Assembly (NCBI RefSeq): GCF_002412165.1
Contig: NZ_NXIA01000001.1
Location: 186,001 to 250,000 of the forward strand
Direction of reading: 5' to 3'
DNA: 64,000 nt
Source: Curtobacterium sp. 'Ferrero'
Lineage (GTDB): Bacteria > Actinomycetota > Actinomycetes > Actinomycetales > Microbacteriaceae
Made by a program: the position numbers and the translations under genes. Below are positions 17,167 to 26,652 of the stretch, piece by piece. Each line of letters opens with the position of its first letter. The first letter of the stretch is position 1. The notes beneath the pieces were generated by a model. It made no database searches. It was not told the origin of the DNA and saw only the letters and a program-made list of their open reading frames with translations.

Positions 17167-18552
17167 ACGAGCCCGCGCGGGACGGCTACCGGGCTCCGCC
17201 CGCACGAACGCCGTGCACACCAGCCCCGCCACGAGCACCACGACGATCCCGAGGATCCCGTACCGAGTCGAGCCGCCGATCGTCACGGCGAGCGAGAACA
17301 GCGCCGGCGCCAGGAACGTCGCCGCCCGACCGGTGGTGGCGTACAGCCCGAACAGCTCCCCCTCCCGACCGGGCGTCGCCAGCCGCGCCAGGTACGACCG
17401 GGAGGATGCCTGCACCGGTCCGACGAACAGCGCCAGGGTGAGCCCGAGCACCCAGAACAGCGCCGCGGACGTCCCGGCGGCGAGCACCCCGAGTCCGCAG
17501 AGCGCCAGCCCGACGAGCGACACCATGATGATCGCGCGGGAGCCGAAGCGGTCGTCGAGCCGTCCGGAGGCGAAGGTGGCGACCCCGGCGACGACGTTCG
17601 CGGCGATGGCGAACAGGATCACCTGCGACGAGGAGAACCCGAACACCTGCGCGGCGATGATGCCCCCGAAGGTGAACACCGCGCCGACCCCGTCGCGGAA
17701 CACGGCGCTGGCGAGCAGGAACCCGAGCACGTTCCGGCGTTCCCGCCACAGCCGGGCGATGTCGCGCCCGAGGTCGCGGTACGCGCTGAGCACGGTGCCG
17801 GTGCGCGAGCGGTCGGGCGCCGCCTCGGGCACGACGAGGAAGAGCGGGATCGAGCTGACCGCGAGCCAGACCGCGGCGATGCCGATCGCGACGCGCACGT
17901 CCCACTGGCCCGTCGCGACGGTGGCCGGGAGCTGCAGCAGTCCGGCGACGTCGCCGCTGCCGAAGTCCTGGATGCACAGCACCAGCAGGAGCACGAGGAG
18001 CACGATGCCGCCGAAGTAGCCGGCTGCCCAGCCGATGGCCGACACGCGGCCGGTCCGCTCGCCGGGCGCCACCTGCCCGAGCATGGCGTTGTAGCCGACG
18101 GTCGCGATCTCGTACGCGACGGTGCCGATGCCGAGGAGCGCCGCGCCGAGGTACAGGTAGGGCTGGCTCGGCGCGACGAACACCATGCCGCCGATGGACA
18201 GCGCGATCCCGATCGTCGCGATGAGCACCGACCGGCGACGGTGCCCGGTGCTGTCCGCCAGGCGTCCGAGCGCCGGTGCGACGAGCGCGACCACGACACC
18301 GGCGATCGCGAGGGTGGTCGACACGACGGCCGCGTTGTGCGCCAGCTCACGCTCGACCGCCGCCCGGCCGGCCGCCGAGGTGTCGGCGACGAGCGCCGGG
18401 TCGACGAAGGCCCGGCTCGCCAGGTAGGTGGTGAACACGAAGGTGGTCACCACGGCGTTGAACGCGGCGGACCCCCAGTCCCAGAGCGCCCAGGACACGA
18501 GCGCCCGGCGGTCGGTGCGCTGCGGGGGCACGGCGGTGTGCGACGCGGTCAT
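17161..18552 (-). CDS. MFS transporter of the UMF1 (Atg22-like) family
   Basis: This is a 463-residue inner-membrane carrier with about 12 transmembrane segments. The N-terminus has the family signature WALWDWGSAAFNAVVTTFVF, followed by the ADSTGHRRR loop between helices 2 and 3 and a central charged loop (about 250-280). The closest recognised family is UMF1/Atg22-like major facilitators; bacterial members are poorly characterised and the substrate is unknown. The stop codon lies in the last unit of a 19-bp tandem repeat. It is transcribed toward glmU. Confidence 0.85.
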   Translation of the reverse strand: MTASHTAVPPQRTDRRALVSWALWDWGSAAFNAVVTTFVFTTYLASRAFVDPALVADTSAAGRAAVERELAHNAAVVSTTLAIAGVVVALVAPALGRLADSTGHRRRSVLIATIGIALSIGGMVFVAPSQPYLYLGAALLGIGTVAYEIATVGYNAMLGQVAPGERTGRVSAIGWAAGYFGGIVLLVLLLVLCIQDFGSGDVAGLLQLPATVATGQWDVRVAIGIAAVWLAVSSIPLFLVVPEAAPDRSRTGTVLSAYRDLGRDIARLWRERRNVLGFLLASAVFRDGVGAVFTFGGIIAAQVFGFSSSQVILFAIAANVVAGVATFASGRLDDRFGSRAIIMVSLVGLALCGLGVLAAGTSAALFWVLGLTLALFVGPVQASSRSYLARLATPGREGELFGLYATTGRAATFLAPALFSLAVTIGGSTRYGILGIVVVLVAGLVCTAFVRAEPGSRPARARG

Positions 18553-18662
18553 GGCCGAACCGTAGCGCGTCCCGGTGTCCTCCCGGTGGTCCCAGTGGAG
18601 GGGAGCATGACGAGGGGGTCACGACGAGGTGGCGCTCCGAGCGGGCAGCGCCGGTCGCGCGG

Positions 18663-18726
18663 GCGACCACGGACGGCCGGGAGGCGCGTGGCGGCGCCGC
18701 CACGCGCCTCCCGGCCCGGTGGTCGC
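18663..18726. terminator. Large hairpin; GGGAGGC palindrome family, copy A
   Basis: A perfect 38-bp palindrome (19-bp arms, 18677-18695 and 18696-18714) is enclosed by GCGACCAC (18663-18670) and GTGGTCGC (18719-18726). It lies just past the end of the polyol dehydrogenase gene and probably terminates it. The core arm (CGGGAGGCGCG) recurs at 40559, 47480 and 56335 and inside the GH3 gene. The remaining bases between 18553 and 18772 hold nothing else I can support. Confidence 0.75.
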
Positions 18727-18772
18727 GCACCTCGGTGCGCTCGTCCCACCGCGACGGCGGGTGCACCGCCGC

Positions 18773-19804
18773 TCAGGCGGGTGCACCGCCCGGGTACACG
18801 ACCGACTTGAGGGATGCCGGGTCCGTGTCGGACTCGAGTGCCGCGCGGACGTCGTCGAGCCCGTACCGGCCCGTGACGAGCGAGTCGAGGTCGACCTGGC
18901 CGGAGGCGACGAGGTCGATCGCCACCGGCCACGTGTTGGTGTAGCGGAAGATGCCGGTGACCGTGACCTCGAGGTTCTGGATGTGCTCGACGGGCAGGGT
19001 CATCTCGGAGTTGCCGAGGCCGACGAGCACGGCCGCACCGGCGGGGCCGACGGCCTTGATCCCGTCGGAGACCGCACGGGGTGCGCCGCTGGCGTCGATG
19101 AACGCGTCGACCGGCACGATGTCGGCGGTGACGTCGACGGCCGTCGGGTCGACCACCTCGGTGGCGCCGAAGGACAGCGCACGCTCACGACGTTCGGCGA
19201 CCAGGTCGCTGACGACGATGCGGGTGGCTCCGAAGGCTCGCGCGGCCTGCGCGCAGATGACCCCGATCGGGCCGGCGCCGGCGATGAGCACGGAGGACCC
19301 CGGGACGATCCCGGCCTTGCGGACGGCGGCGATCCCCACCGACAGGGGTTCGAGCAGGGCACCCGCCTCGAACGAGACCGTGTCGGGCAGGGTGTGCGCG
19401 AACTCGGACTCGATCGTCACGAACTCGGTGAAGGCGCCGTCGACGGGCGGTGTGGCGTAGAAGCGCATGTGCGGGCAGAGGTTGTACCGGCCCGCGAGGC
19501 ACTGCGCGCACCGGTGGCAGGGACGCTGCGGCTCGACGGCGACGCGCTGGCCGACGCGGGCGGGGTCGACGCCCGCTCCGACGGCCTCGATGGTGCCGGA
19601 CAGCTCGTGGCCGAGGACGAGGGGCTCCTCGACGACGAAGTCGCCGATGCGGCCGTGCCGGTAGTAGTGCACGTCGGAGCCGCAGACCCCGACGGCGGCG
19701 ACGCGGACGAGCACGTCGCCGGCGTCCGGGACGGGGACGGGGCGGTCCTCGACCGTGAGGTCCTCGGTGCCGAGGAGCACGCTCGTGCGCTGGGTGTCGG
19801 TCAT
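18773..19804 (-). CDS. Zinc-dependent polyol dehydrogenase (sorbitol/xylitol/L-iditol type)
   Basis: This is a 343-residue medium-chain dehydrogenase that oxidises a polyol to a ketose with NAD(P). Catalytic zinc ligands are Cys41 and His66-Glu67 (GHELSG). Structural zinc cysteines are Cys96, 99, 102 and 110, and the Rossmann motif is AGAGPIG. The HYYRHGRIGDF segment is typical of sorbitol/xylitol dehydrogenases. It overlaps the ROK regulator stop (ATGA) as the last gene of the minus-strand xylose/polyol operon, so xylitol or arabitol to xylulose is the likely reaction, which would feed XylB. This substrate is inferred. Confidence 0.87.
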   Translation of the reverse strand: MTDTQRTSVLLGTEDLTVEDRPVPVPDAGDVLVRVAAVGVCGSDVHYYRHGRIGDFVVEEPLVLGHELSGTIEAVGAGVDPARVGQRVAVEPQRPCHRCAQCLAGRYNLCPHMRFYATPPVDGAFTEFVTIESEFAHTLPDTVSFEAGALLEPLSVGIAAVRKAGIVPGSSVLIAGAGPIGVICAQAARAFGATRIVVSDLVAERRERALSFGATEVVDPTAVDVTADIVPVDAFIDASGAPRAVSDGIKAVGPAGAAVLVGLGNSEMTLPVEHIQNLEVTVTGIFRYTNTWPVAIDLVASGQVDLDSLVTGRYGLDDVRAALESDTDPASLKSVVYPGGAPA

Positions 19805-21024
19805 GCGGTTCTCGCTTCCTCGACCGCGGCGTCGCGGTCGTGCTGGGGTCGTGGTCCGGCGGCGGCGACCGAGGCCGGGTCGCGGAGCAGGTCGCGGAAG
19901 CCGATCTCGGCGGCTCCGCGGGTGAGGACGTCGGTGCCGAGCGCGGCGGGGACGATCCGGAGTCGGTCGGTCATACCGGGCATCGCCTGGGCGCGCACGT
20001 CCTCGATGATGCGGTCCCCGACGTGCTCGAGCAGGACGCCGAGGAACCCGCCGAGGACCACCACCTCCGGGTTGACGGTGTGGATGGCGTTCCGGAGCGC
20101 GGTCGCGAGCGCGGAAACTTGGCGGTCGACGACGGCCTCGACCTCGGGCCGCCGCTCGGCGAGCACCTCGGCGAGCGCCGTCAGGTCGTCCGGAGCCGTC
20201 CCGGTGGCGTCGGTCAGCGCCTCGCGGGACGCCTCGGTCTCGAGGCACCCCACCGCGCCGCAGTGGCAGCGGATCCCGTTCGCGGCGACGAAGGTGTGGC
20301 CGAGTTCGCCCGCGTAGCCGTCGGCACCGCCGAGTGGTCGGGCGGCGCTGATCACACCGCCGCCGATGCCGCTGGCGCCACCGTTCAGGTACACGAGGTC
20401 GTCGACGCCGCGGGCGCTCCCGGCGAGCCGCTCGGCCCAGGCGCCGAGGTTCGCGTCGTTGGCGGCGGACACCGGCAGCCCGGTGCGGTCGGCGAGGGGC
20501 CCGGCGATGGGCTCGTCGTGCCAGCCGAGGTGCGGTGCGTGGTGGACGGTGCCGTCCTCGGCACGCACCGTGCCCGGGACGGCGACGCCGATGCCGACGA
20601 CCCGCACGGGAGCGTCCTCGGACGCGGCGGCGGTGGCGTCCGCGACGAGTCCGGCGACGACGCGCACGGCCTCCCCCGCCGAGGGGGGCTCGTCCTGGGC
20701 GGCGGAGCGACGTTCGCGCACCGAGCCGTCGAGCCCGACGAGCGCGACCGTCACCGCGTCGATCTCGACCACGGCTGCGGCGGCGACGACGTCGGCGGAC
20801 GCCCGGACCACGGGGCTCGGCCGGCCGACACCGTTGCCGGGGCCTCCGGCCGGGGGCGCCTCCTCGTGCACGAGCCCGAGATCGGCGAGCTCCCCGACGA
20901 GCGCGAGGATGGTGGACCGGTTCAGGCCGGTGCGACGGGTGAGCTCGGCGCGGCTGATCGGCCCGTCCTCGTGCACGAGGCGGAGGACCCGTGCGGCGTT
21001 GCCGGGCGCGGTCTGCGGTGCCAT
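19801..21024 (-). CDS. ROK-family transcriptional regulator
   Basis: This 407-residue protein has an N-terminal winged helix (ARVLRLVHEDGPISRAELTR, about 10-60) and a C-terminal ROK sugar-kinase-like domain. The zinc motif is GIRCHCGAVGCLE, and the fold includes the glycine-rich VYLNGGASGIGGG. In actinobacteria such proteins (XylR/NagC types) repress sugar genes and respond to the sugar. The ATG at 21024 has a Shine-Dalgarno (AGGAAG). Its place between sugar genes and near xylAB makes it the probable regulator of the xylose/polyol locus, perhaps at 25415-25433. Confidence 0.9.
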   Translation of the reverse strand: MAPQTAPGNAARVLRLVHEDGPISRAELTRRTGLNRSTILALVGELADLGLVHEEAPPAGGPGNGVGRPSPVVRASADVVAAAAVVEIDAVTVALVGLDGSVRERRSAAQDEPPSAGEAVRVVAGLVADATAAASEDAPVRVVGIGVAVPGTVRAEDGTVHHAPHLGWHDEPIAGPLADRTGLPVSAANDANLGAWAERLAGSARGVDDLVYLNGGASGIGGGVISAARPLGGADGYAGELGHTFVAANGIRCHCGAVGCLETEASREALTDATGTAPDDLTALAEVLAERRPEVEAVVDRQVSALATALRNAIHTVNPEVVVLGGFLGVLLEHVGDRIIEDVRAQAMPGMTDRLRIVPAALGTDVLTRGAAEIGFRDLLRDPASVAAAGPRPQHDRDAAVEEARTA

Positions 21025-21074
21025 GGGGGCTTCCTGGTGGTGGTCGGGGCGGAGCCGGGTCTCGGCTCCGCGGA

Positions 21075-21096
21075 CGGTCCCGCGGTCGCGGGACCG
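21075..21096 (-). terminator. Hairpin between the isomerase and ROK genes
   Basis: A 9-bp stem (CGGTCCCGC / GCGGGACCG) with a 4-base loop follows the end of the isomerase gene at 21186 on the minus strand. Weaker outer arms (GCGGAC / GTCCGC) extend it. It probably terminates or attenuates transcription before the ROK gene; an operator role is possible. Confidence 0.5.
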
Positions 21097-21185
21097 CGGA
21101 ACTGTCCGCCTGGCCGAGTCTCGGCGAGCGCGGGTGCGGGCGGCGCGCGGGCGGGCGCGGGCGGCGTGCACGGCGCCGCGCGCGC

Positions 21186-22289
21186 TCAGCGCGAGCGGGA
21201 GAACGCGGCGTCGAACGCGGCGTCCGGCGGGGAGATCGTGCCGAGCCGCCGCACGAACGCGAGCGCCTCGGGGCCGCCGACGAGCCGGTCCATGCCCGCG
21301 TCCTCCCACTCGACGCTCGTCGGGCCGTCGTACCCGATGTGGTTCAGCACGCGGAACACCCGCTCCCAGGGCACGTCGCCGTGCCCGGCGGTCACGAAGT
21401 CCCAGCCGCGCCGGGGGTCGCCCCACGCCAGGTGCGAGGAGAGCCGCCCGTTGCGTCCGTCGAGCTGCTTCACCGACTCCTTGCAGTGCACGTGGTACAC
21501 CCGGTCGGCGAAGTCGAGCAGGAACGCGGCGGGGTCGAGGTCCTGCCAGACGAAGTGCGACGGGTCGAAGTTGAACCCGAACGACGGCCGGTCGGCGAAC
21601 ACCTCCAGGGTCCGACGAGCCGTCCAGTAGTCGTACGCGATCTCGGACGGGTGCACCTCGAGCGCGAAGCGGACGCCGACCTCCTCGAACACGTCGAGGA
21701 TCGGCGACCAGCGGTCGTGGAAGTCCTGGTACCCGGCGTCGATCATGCCCTCCGGCACCGGCGGGAACCCCGCGACGGTCTTCCAGATCGACGATCCGGA
21801 GAACCCGGTGACGGTGCGGACACCGAGGGCCGCCGCCGCGCGCGCCGTCCACTGCAGTTCCTCGGCGGCGCGCTGGCGGACGCCCTCGGGCTCGCCGTCG
21901 CCCCACACGTGCTCCGGGACGATGTCCTGGTGTCGCTGGTCGATCGGGTCGTCGCACACGGCCTGGCCGGTGAGGTGGTTCGCGATCGTCCAGACCTGCA
22001 GCCCGTTGCGCTCCAGGATCGCCTTCCGGTCCGCCACGTACTCCGGGTCCGTCGCGGCGCGCCGCACGTCGAGGTGGTCGCCCCAGCACGCGATCTCGAG
22101 GCCGTCGTAGCCCCACTCGCCCGCCAGGCGCGCCACCTCCTCGAAGGGCAGGTCGGCCCACTGGCCGGTGAACAGGGTGACCGGCCGGGAGGCGCGGGTC
22201 GTCTCCGCCCCGCCCGTCCCGCCCGACGTGCCGGTCGCGTTCATCGGGCCGGTCGCGTTCGTCGCCGGGGTTCCGTCCGTCGTCGTCAT
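21186..22289 (-). CDS. Sugar phosphate isomerase/epimerase, xylose-isomerase-like TIM barrel
   Basis: This is a 367-residue AP-endonuclease-2/xylose-isomerase-like barrel. After a low-complexity Gly/Thr-rich N-terminus (about 1-32), the barrel runs from [23 protein letters not shown]. Metal-site segments include [22 protein letters not shown] and a late SVEWEDAG. Such proteins epimerise or isomerise sugars and keto-sugars and commonly travel with Gfo/Idh/MocA oxidoreductases, as here. The exact substrate is unknown. It is read after the oxidoreductase at 22339 and before the ROK gene. Confidence 0.87.
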   Translation of the reverse strand: MTTTDGTPATNATGPMNATGTSGGTGGAETTRASRPVTLFTGQWADLPFEEVARLAGEWGYDGLEIACWGDHLDVRRAATDPEYVADRKAILERNGLQVWTIANHLTGQAVCDDPIDQRHQDIVPEHVWGDGEPEGVRQRAAEELQWTARAAAALGVRTVTGFSGSSIWKTVAGFPPVPEGMIDAGYQDFHDRWSPILDVFEEVGVRFALEVHPSEIAYDYWTARRTLEVFADRPSFGFNFDPSHFVWQDLDPAAFLLDFADRVYHVHCKESVKQLDGRNGRLSSHLAWGDPRRGWDFVTAGHGDVPWERVFRVLNHIGYDGPTSVEWEDAGMDRLVGGPEALAFVRRLGTISPPDAAFDAAFSRSR

Positions 22290-22338
22290 CGTCGTCGTCC
22301 TTCCTCGCCTGTCGTGCTCGTGTGGCTGCTCGTCGTGG

Positions 22339-23475
22339 TCACCATGATCCCGGGTCGGCGCCCGCGGGCACCGTCTCCGGCCGGTCGACGCGCGAGCGCA
22401 CGTCGACCACGGTGTGCTCGCGGGCTGCGGTGGCGACCGCCTCCATGACCTCGAGCACGTGGAACGCGAGGTCGCCGCTCGCCCGGTGCGGCCGGTCGGT
22501 GGCGATCGCGTGCGCCATGTCGGCGAGCCCGTAGCCGCGGCCGGCGTCGGCGTACCCGGCGGTCACGGGGAGCTCGCGCCACTCGCGGTCGTCGGCGGTC
22601 GCGATCGTCACCGGGTCGGAGAACCGGTTCGGGTCGGGGACGCCGAGGGTGCCGGACGTGCCGTACACCTCGAACAGCGGGGCCCGGGTGGCCCAGACCT
22701 CGAACGAGACGGTGACGGTCGAGACGACCCCGTCCGCGTGTTCGAGGACGGCGACGACGTGCGTGTCGATGTCGACCCGGAGCGGGGTGCCGGCGGCGGG
22801 GCCGGTGGCGATGGTGCGCTCCCGGTCCGAGCGGGTCGAGGCGCCACTGACCCGGACGACGGGGCCGAAGAACTGCACGAGGCTGGTCAGGTAGTAGGGG
22901 CCCATGTCGAGCAGGGGGCCACCGCCGGGCTGGTAGTAGAACGCCGGTGCCGGGTGCCAGAGCTCGTGCCCGGGTGCGGACCACGACACGGCGGCACCGA
23001 CGGGCGTGCCGACCAGTCCGTCGTCGAGCGCGGCGCGGGCGGTCTGGATGCCGGTGCCGAGCACGGTGTCCGGTGCGCTGCCGACCCGCAGGCCTGCGCG
23101 TCGGGCGAGGTCGAGCACGGGCTGCGCCTCGGCGGTCGACATCGCGAGCGGCTTCTCGCCGTACACGTGCTTGCCGGCCTCGAGCGCCCGGGTGGCGACC
23201 TCGGCGTGCGCGGCCGGGATCGTCAGGTTGAGCACGACGTCGACGTCGTCCGCCGCGAGCAGGTCGTCGACGGAGGACCCGCGGACGCCCTGCGCCTCGC
23301 CGACGGACTGCGCCCGGGCGACGTCGATGTCCGCGACCGCGGTGAGCTCGAGGCCGTCGAGCGCCGGGAAGTGCTCGAAGTACTGCTGGCTGATGACGCC
23401 GACCCCGACGACACCGACGCGGAGCGGCTTGGCGGCTCCGACGCGGAGCGGCCTGGCAGCGGCACTGTCCCTCAT
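22339..23475 (-). CDS. Gfo/Idh/MocA-family oxidoreductase
   Basis: This 378-residue NAD(P)-dependent sugar oxidoreductase has an N-terminal Rossmann fold ([17 protein letters not shown]) and the GEKPLAMS motif, with the catalytic Lys in EKP. The C-terminal alpha/beta domain contains the [12 protein letters not shown] signature. The start at 23475 is coupled to the ThuA stop (ATGA); a GTG at 23487 is an alternative. Family members oxidise sugars at C3, inositol, or glycosides. With ThuA and a second Gfo/Idh/MocA gene upstream, a keto-sugar pathway is inferred. Confidence 0.9.
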   Translation of the reverse strand: MRDSAAARPLRVGAAKPLRVGVVGVGVISQQYFEHFPALDGLELTAVADIDVARAQSVGEAQGVRGSSVDDLLAADDVDVVLNLTIPAAHAEVATRALEAGKHVYGEKPLAMSTAEAQPVLDLARRAGLRVGSAPDTVLGTGIQTARAALDDGLVGTPVGAAVSWSAPGHELWHPAPAFYYQPGGGPLLDMGPYYLTSLVQFFGPVVRVSGASTRSDRERTIATGPAAGTPLRVDIDTHVVAVLEHADGVVSTVTVSFEVWATRAPLFEVYGTSGTLGVPDPNRFSDPVTIATADDREWRELPVTAGYADAGRGYGLADMAHAIATDRPHRASGDLAFHVLEVMEAVATAAREHTVVDVRSRVDRPETVPAGADPGSW

Positions 23476-24170
23476 CGGGCTGCCCACAGGAGTCCCCTCT
23501 CGATGATCGTGCGGAGCGGCTGCGACTCGACGACCTCGAGCCGGTGCCCGGGCGCCGAGACGAACACGCGTCCCTGGCCCCACTGCCGGGTCCAGATCGC
23601 CGGTGCCGTGACCGGACGGTTCCAGGCGTCGAAGTCCCGCGCCTCCTGCGTGGTGGTCGCGAGGACGTCGTTGTACTCGTCGGAGAGCACCCAGTACTGC
23701 TCGGTGACGAGGTCGAAGTCCTCGATGCCCTGCGTGACGGGGTGCGAACGCCCGGCCTCGGTCATGTGCACCGTGTACGGGATGTAGTTGTCCGACTGCT
23801 CGCCGGTGCGCTCCGACGGGTGCTTGCCCGCGTGGTGTGCGAACTGCCCGCCGATCATGTGGAGGTAGTCGGCGGTGTTCCGGAACGCGTCCGCGATCCC
23901 GCCGTGCCACCCGGCCAGTCCCGCGCCGCCGAGCACGGCACGCTGCAGGCCTGCGAACTCGTCGTCCGCGATCGTCGACATGGTGACGATCTGCACGATG
24001 AGGTCGACGTCCGCCATGACGGCCTCGTCGGCGTAGACGGCGGTCGACTCCGACACGTGCACGTCGAACCCGTTGTCCCAGAGGAACGGGACGAAGAGGT
24101 CCGTCGTCTCGACGGGCATGTGGCCGTCCCAGCCGCCGCGGACGACGAGGGCCTTCCTGGTGTCCGCCAC
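23472..24170 (-). CDS. ThuA-domain protein
   Basis: This is a 232-residue protein of the ThuA (trehalose-utilisation) family, a glutamine-amidotransferase-like fold. Seen in it are GGWDGHMP near the N-terminus, WHGGIADAFR around the nucleophile-elbow position, and a late GHRLEVVE segment. ThuA works with the ThuB oxidoreductase in 3-keto-sugar formation in rhizobia; its own reaction is unsettled. The start is GTG at 24170, placed directly after the oxidoreductase stop at 24171. The gene sits between two Gfo/Idh/MocA genes, and a second ThuA gene with a partner occurs at 45395. Confidence 0.88.
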   Translation of the reverse strand: MADTRKALVVRGGWDGHMPVETTDLFVPFLWDNGFDVHVSESTAVYADEAVMADVDLIVQIVTMSTIADDEFAGLQRAVLGGAGLAGWHGGIADAFRNTADYLHMIGGQFAHHAGKHPSERTGEQSDNYIPYTVHMTEAGRSHPVTQGIEDFDLVTEQYWVLSDEYNDVLATTTQEARDFDAWNRPVTAPAIWTRQWGQGRVFVSAPGHRLEVVESQPLRTIIERGLLWAAR

Positions 24171-25364
24171 TCAGACCACCGTCCAGGCGCTGCCGTCGGC
24201 CGCACTGCGCTCGACCGCGTCGAGGACCTGCTGCACGTGCAGCCCCTCCTCGAACGACGGGGACGGGTCCTCGCCGGCGACGATCGCCTGCACGAAGTCC
24301 TTCACCTCGTGGCTGAAGGTGTGCTCGTACCCGATGAGGTGCCCGGTCGGCCACCACGCGGCCATGTAGGGGTGCTCGGGCTCGGTCACGATGATCCGTT
24401 GGAAGCCCTGCTCCCCCGCCGGGGCGGTGGCGTCGTAGAAGCGGAGTTCGTTCATCGACTCGAGGTCGAACTGGATCGCGCCGTCGGACCCGCTGACCTC
24501 GAGCGTGAGTCCGTTCTTCCGGCCGGTCGCGTACCGCGTGGCCTCGAACGTGCCGATCGCCCGGTCGGCCGCGCCGCCGCTGAGCCGCGCGGTGAAGAAC
24601 GCGGCGTCGTCGACGGTGACCTGCCCGCGTTCGGAGGACGCCGTGCCGGAGAGTCCGACGCCCTCGGCCATGAGCGGACGCTCGGTCACGAACGTCTCGA
24701 GCGTGCCGGACACCGTCGCGAGCGACGCGCCGGTGACGTGCTCGACGAGGTCGATCGCGTGCGCGCCGATGTCGCCGAGCGAGCCCGAGCCCGCGAGCGA
24801 CTTGTCGAGTCGCCAGGTCATCGGGCCCTCGGGGTCTGCCAACCAGTCCTGCAGGTACAGTGCGCGGACCTGGCGGACCGTGCCGAGCCTCCCGGCCTCC
24901 ACCAGCTGCTTCGCGAACGCGACGGCGGGCACCCGACGGTAGCTGAACCCGACCATCGAGCGGACGCCGTCCGCGCGGGCGGCCGCGGCCGCGGCGGTCA
25001 TGGCCTCGGCCTCGGCCACGGAGTTCGCGAGCGGCTTCTCGCAGAGGACGTGCTTGCCGGCCCGCAGGGCCGCGATCGCGACCTCGACGTGCGTCGAGCC
25101 GGGCGAGCAGATGTCGACGACGTCGATGTCGGGGTCCTCGACCACCGCTCGCCAGTCGGTCGACGCCGCCTGCCAGCCGTACTGCCGGCGGGACGCCTCG
25201 GTGCGTTCCGGATCCCGTCCGACGATCACCGCCATCTCCGTCTCGACCCCGAGGTCGAAGAACCTGGGGGCGGTCCGCCACCCCTGTGAGTGGGCGGCTC
25301 CCATGAAGCCGTGTCCCACCATCGCCACACGCAGCCGATCCTGCGCCTGTCGGTCCGATGCCAT
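24171..25364 (-). CDS. Gfo/Idh/MocA-family oxidoreductase, first gene of the operon
   Basis: This 397-residue oxidoreductase has a Rossmann motif ([17 protein letters not shown]) and the CEKPLANS motif. The C-terminal domain has [20 protein letters not shown], typical of sugar/inositol dehydrogenases. The ATG at 25364 has an AAGGGAG Shine-Dalgarno; an earlier in-frame start would reach into the control region. It begins a minus-strand operon (oxidoreductase, ThuA, oxidoreductase, isomerase) divergent from xylAB. It probably starts glycoside or sugar oxidation; the exact substrate is unknown. Confidence 0.91.
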   Translation of the reverse strand: MASDRQAQDRLRVAMVGHGFMGAAHSQGWRTAPRFFDLGVETEMAVIVGRDPERTEASRRQYGWQAASTDWRAVVEDPDIDVVDICSPGSTHVEVAIAALRAGKHVLCEKPLANSVAEAEAMTAAAAAARADGVRSMVGFSYRRVPAVAFAKQLVEAGRLGTVRQVRALYLQDWLADPEGPMTWRLDKSLAGSGSLGDIGAHAIDLVEHVTGASLATVSGTLETFVTERPLMAEGVGLSGTASSERGQVTVDDAAFFTARLSGGAADRAIGTFEATRYATGRKNGLTLEVSGSDGAIQFDLESMNELRFYDATAPAGEQGFQRIIVTEPEHPYMAAWWPTGHLIGYEHTFSHEVKDFVQAIVAGEDPSPSFEEGLHVQQVLDAVERSAADGSAWTVV

Positions 25365-25390
25365 CCGTTCGCTCCCTTGCGATCGCGCTC

Positions 25391-25433
25391 TTGCCAGAGT
25401 CAACACTACCGCTTATGTTGGGCGCGGCAACAT
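25391..25433 (+). promoter_or_regulatory. xylA promoter with overlapping operator
   Basis: TTGCCA (25391-25396) and TATGTT (25414-25419) are spaced 17 bp. An inverted repeat ATGTTG-N7-CAACAT (25415-25433) overlaps the -10 box and the expected start of transcription, a good repressor position. The ROK regulator at 19801 is the likely ligand. A TTGACT element faces the other way at about 25398, but no convincing -10 was found for the minus-strand operon. Confidence 0.65.
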
Positions 25434-25461
25434 TTTGTTTCGACGAAGAACGGTGATCCCC

Positions 25462-26652
25462 ATGGCAGTGCAGCCAACCCGTGCAGACAAGTTCTCCTTC
25501 GGTCTCTGGACCATCGGCTACAACGGCTCCGACCCGTTCGGTGGCCCGACGCGTCCGGCGCTCGACGTGGTCGAGGCGGTCGAGAAGCTCGACGAGCTCG
25601 GCGCCTACGGCCTGACGTTCCACGACGACGACCTGTTCGCGTTCGGCTCGACCGACGCCGAGCGGCAGACGCAGATCGACCGCCTCAAGGGCGCGCTCGA
25701 CTCGACGGGCATCGTCGTGCCGATGGTCACGACGAACCTGTTCTCGGCCCCGGTGTTCAAGGACGGCGGCTTCACCTCGAACGACCGTCAGGTCCGCCGC
25801 TTCGCGCTCCGCAAGGTGCTCCGCAACATCGACCTGGCCGCCGAGCTCGGCGCGTCGACGTTCGTGATGTGGGGCGGCCGCGAAGGCTCCGAGTACGACT
25901 CCGCGAAGGACGTGCAGGCGGCGCTCGAGCGCTACCGCGAGGCGGTCAACCTGCTCGCGCAGTACGTCACCGACAAGGGCTACGGCATCCGCTTCGCCAT
26001 CGAGCCGAAGCCGAACGAGCCCCGCGGCGACATCCTCCTGCCGACGCTCGGCCACGCGATCGCCTTCACCGAGACGCTCGAGCGCCCGGAGCTGTTCGGC
26101 ATCAACCCCGAGGTCGGCCACGAGCAGATGGCGGGACTGAACTTCACGGCCGGCATCGCCCAGGCCCTCTACCAGGGCAAGCTCTTCCACATCGACCTCA
26201 ACGGGCAGCGCGGCATCAAGTACGACCAAGACCTGGTGTTCGGCCACGGCGACCTGCAGAACGCGTTCTCGCTCGTCGACCTCCTCGAGCACGGTGCCCC
26301 GCAGGGCGGCCCCGCGTACGACGGCCCCCGGCACTTCGACTACAAGCCGTCCCGCACCGAGGACATCACGGGCGTCTGGGACTCGGCGAAGGCGAACATG
26401 CGCATGTACCTGCTCCTCAAGGAGCGTGCGCAGGCCTTCCGCGCCGACCCCGAGGTGCAGGAGGCGCTGTCGGCGGCCAAGGTCGACGAGCTGAGCACCC
26501 CGACGCTGAACGCAGGCGAGTCCTACGACGACTTCCTCGCCGACCGTTCGGCGTTCGAGGACTTCGACGCCGACGCGTACTTCGGCGGCAAGGGCTTCGG
26601 GTTCGTCCGCCTGCAGCAGCTCGCGATCGAGCACCTGATGGGCGCTCGGTGA
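25462..26652 (+). CDS. xylA: D-xylose isomerase
   Basis: XylA converts D-xylose to D-xylulose in the cytoplasm. It is 396 residues, the length of the actinobacterial class I enzyme. The classic catalytic residues fall at canonical numbers: His54 and Asp57 in FHDDD, and Glu181 and Lys183 in [11 protein letters not shown]. The metal segments GHEQMAG and LFHIDLNGQ are present. The ATG at 25462 fits homologues; a GTG three codons earlier is possible. It is translationally coupled to xylB and lies behind a clear promoter/operator. Confidence 0.98.
   Translation: MAVQPTRADKFSFGLWTIGYNGSDPFGGPTRPALDVVEAVEKLDELGAYGLTFHDDDLFAFGSTDAERQTQIDRLKGALDSTGIVVPMVTTNLFSAPVFKDGGFTSNDRQVRRFALRKVLRNIDLAAELGASTFVMWGGREGSEYDSAKDVQAALERYREAVNLLAQYVTDKGYGIRFAIEPKPNEPRGDILLPTLGHAIAFTETLERPELFGINPEVGHEQMAGLNFTAGIAQALYQGKLFHIDLNGQRGIKYDQDLVFGHGDLQNAFSLVDLLEHGAPQGGPAYDGPRHFDYKPSRTEDITGVWDSAKANMRMYLLLKERAQAFRADPEVQEALSAAKVDELSTPTLNAGESYDDFLADRSAFEDFDADAYFGGKGFGFVRLQQLAIEHLMGAR

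Noticed and set aside
18553-18772. Additional gene in the gap before the MFS gene
   Set aside because: Open frames here are made by the palindrome itself, are Arg/Pro-rich and have no ribosome site.
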